A stretch of DNA of 8,919 bases. Origin: Thermoleophilia bacterium. GTDB lineage: Bacteria; Actinomycetota; Thermoleophilia; Gaiellales; SKUG01. The translations under genes and the position numbers were made by a program. Positions within the stretch are counted from its first letter, which is position 1; every line of letters begins with the position of its first letter. Shown here piece after piece: positions 8,238 through 8,919 of the stretch. The notes below the pieces were generated by a model, which saw only the letters and a list, made by a program, of their open reading frames with translations, made no database searches and was not told where the DNA came from. The stretch covers positions 1-8,919 of the forward strand of contig JAOPYW010000039.1 of NCBI GenBank assembly GCA_025964405.1. The letters run 5' to 3'.

Positions 8238-8260
8238 CTGCGTTACGGCTTCGTACGCAG
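8238..8260 (+). other. Strong stem-loop just upstream of the cheY ribosome site
   Basis: CTGCG-(T)-TACG pairs with CGTA-CGCAG around a GCTT loop, giving nine base pairs with one bulged T. It sits in the only sizeable gap inside the operon (8213-8278) and ends 4 bases before the ribosome site GAGGGAG (8265-8271). No T-run follows, so a full intrinsic terminator is unlikely. An mRNA-processing, stability or translation-control element is possible. Confidence 0.55.
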
Positions 8261-8278
8261 CACCGAGGGAGTACTACG

Positions 8279-8638
8279 ATGGCGCGAGTATTGGTAGTGG
8301 ATGACGCGATGTTCATTCGACACATCATCGGTGACCTGCTCAAGCAGCACGGTCACGAGGTCGTGGGCGAGGCGGCGAACGGCCAGGAGGCCGTCGACCG
8401 GTACCGCGAGCTGAAGCCGGACGTCACGACGCTCGACATCACGATGCCCGAGAAGGACGGCATCACCGCGCTGCGGGAGATCCTGCAGGGCGACCCGAGC
8501 GCGAAGGTGATCATGTGCTCGGCCCTCAAGGAGAAGCCGAAGGTGCTCGAGGCCCTGCAGGCCGGCGCCCGCGACTACATCCTCAAGCCGGTCAAGCCCG
8601 AGCGTGTGCTCGAGGCCGTCGAGAAGGTACTGCTCTAG
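8279..8638 (+). CDS. cheY: CheY, chemotaxis response regulator
   Basis: CheY is the diffusible single-domain receiver that carries phosphate from CheA to the flagellar switch. The 119-residue product is receiver only. It has acidic Asp8/Asp9 (VLVVDDAMF), phospho-acceptor Asp53 in TTLDITMPEKDG, the switch hydroxyl Ser81 (MCSAL), Tyr100 (RDYILKP) and conserved Lys103. No DNA-binding or effector domain follows, which with the operon context supports CheY over other response regulators. ATG 8279 is preceded by a strong GAGGGAG (8265-8271) at 7 bases. The start of the upstream-extended frame (8222) lacks such a site and would put non-receiver sequence before strand β1. The 66-base gap from cheD suggests partly independent expression. 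A near copy of its bases 8297-8352 recurs at the right edge of the window. Confidence 0.96.
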   Translation: MARVLVVDDAMFIRHIIGDLLKQHGHEVVGEAANGQEAVDRYRELKPDVTTLDITMPEKDGITALREILQGDPSAKVIMCSALKEKPKVLEALQAGARDYILKPVKPERVLEAVEKVLL

Positions 8639-8659
8639 CTCCGGGGACGGGACGGCCTT

Positions 8660-8675
8660 GGCCACTGTCGTGGCC
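8660..8675. terminator. Palindromic hairpin in the cheY/cheB convergent gap
   Basis: GGCCAC-TGTC-GTGGCC is a perfect 6-bp stem with a 4-base loop, 21 bases after the cheY stop, in the 117-base gap between convergent genes. No T-tract follows on either strand, so a bidirectional terminator role is only suggested by position. A weaker stem (CTGCG/CGCAG, 8697-8712) lies nearby. Confidence 0.35.
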
Positions 8676-8755
8676 CATGCCTGACAACGTGGGCGTCTGC
8701 GTGGCGTCGCAGCCGGGTGGACGACCGAGGACGGGTCGAGCCGTCGTTGAGGGCG

Positions 8756-8919
8756 TCAGTTCGGGAGTGGAGTGCCCAGTGCTCGCTCGATGAGCACCGG
8801 TAGCTCCGCGATCGTGCCCGTGGCGTCGGCCAGGTCATGTTCAACGACCTGGCGCGGCATGCCGTAGACGACGCGATGTTCATCCGACACATCATCGGAG
8901 ACCTGCTCAAGCAGCATGG
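8756..8919 (-). CDS. cheB: CheB receptor methylesterase, C-terminal fragment (edge; likely chimeric past ~8872)
   Basis: On the minus strand the frame ending at TGA 8758-8756 reads VVYGMPRQVVEHDLADAT, then GTIAELPVLIERALGTPLPN. VVYGMPR plus a helix, a short strand (LAD...) and a final helix is the C-terminal signature of CheB, which demethylates receptors and opposes CheR. Only this tail (bases 8756 to about 8872) resembles CheB. The frame stays open to the window edge, but the preceding residues (LEQVSDDVSDEHR) do not match the expected CheB segment (like TIAQDEAT). They are the antisense reading of cheY-like DNA. The gene is therefore either joined to foreign sequence at about 8864-8875 or truly altered there. 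CheB is the one common adaptation enzyme missing from the operon to the left, so its presence here convergent with cheY makes sense. Confidence 0.7.
   Translation of the reverse strand, partial: MLLEQVSDDVSDEHRVVYGMPRQVVEHDLADATGTIAELPVLIERALGTPLPN
8864..8919 (+). repeat. Near-copy of the cheY 5' region (bases 8297-8352)
   Basis: 51 of 56 bases match cheY at an offset of 567. The five differences (8866, 8869, 8884, 8899, 8917) all fall at third codon positions of the cheY frame and are all silent, so both copies encode VDDAMFIRHIIGDLLKQHG. The match begins abruptly at 8864; upstream there is no MARVLV segment, start codon or ribosome site, only antisense cheB. The silent pattern shows this DNA evolved as a coding cheY-like sequence, not as cheB. 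It is cut by the window edge. Confidence 0.85.

Noticed and set aside
8635..8910. Minus-strand frame of 91 codons across the right edge
   Set aside because: Its translation has no CheB features. The adjacent minus frame ending at 8756 gives the clear VVYGMPR motif, so this one is a shadow.
8837..8919. ATG 8837 as the start of a second cheY (MFNDLARHAVDDAMF...)
   Set aside because: The residues before VDDAMF are antisense cheB, lack the β1 strand of a receiver, and have no ribosome site. The cheY-like DNA is a fragment, not an intact gene start.

Overview
The window is GC-rich, and the third codon positions of its genes are dominated by G and C. It contains an actinobacterial-type LexA with a GAAC-N4-GTTC SOS operator, GTG starts, many 1-11 base gene overlaps and a chemotaxis operon. 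This fits a motile high-GC Gram-positive (Actinomycetota), possibly Microbacteriaceae. The phylum is fairly secure; the family is a guess from gene content only.

Bases 1-2174 hold two translationally coupled ATPase subunits of a Dpp/Opp-type peptide ABC importer; the first lacks its 5' end. A convergent minus-strand gene (2203-2577) encodes a small three-helix membrane protein of unknown function. Upstream of it on the same strand lie a hairpin terminator and tRNA-Leu(GAG) (2669-2752). A 66-bp divergent region separates the tRNA from lexA (2819-3529), and a perfect LexA palindrome in it lies across the lexA start codon.

Bases 3614-8638 are a compact chemotaxis operon, cheW-cheR-cheA-cheC-cheD-cheY, with a FliA/WhiG-like promoter candidate just upstream of cheW. 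The first five genes overlap or touch. cheY stands apart behind a 66-bp gap with a strong stem-loop. CheW couples receptors to the CheA kinase, CheA phosphorylates CheY (and CheB), and CheR methylates receptors. CheD deamidates receptors and can partner CheC, a CheY-P phosphatase. The gene set resembles the Bacillus/Thermotoga type (CheC/CheD, no CheZ). No receptor gene is in the window.

At the right edge, a minus-strand open frame gives a convincing CheB methylesterase C-terminus (stop at 8756-8758). At about 8864-8875 the sequence switches abruptly to a near copy of cheY bases 8297-8352, in which all five differences are synonymous in the cheY frame. This is the oddest object in the window. 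It looks like a chimeric or recombinant junction seeded by microhomology, either an assembly or amplification artefact or a real rearrangement with a divergent cheY. I saw no undescribed defence, mobile or CRISPR-type system.
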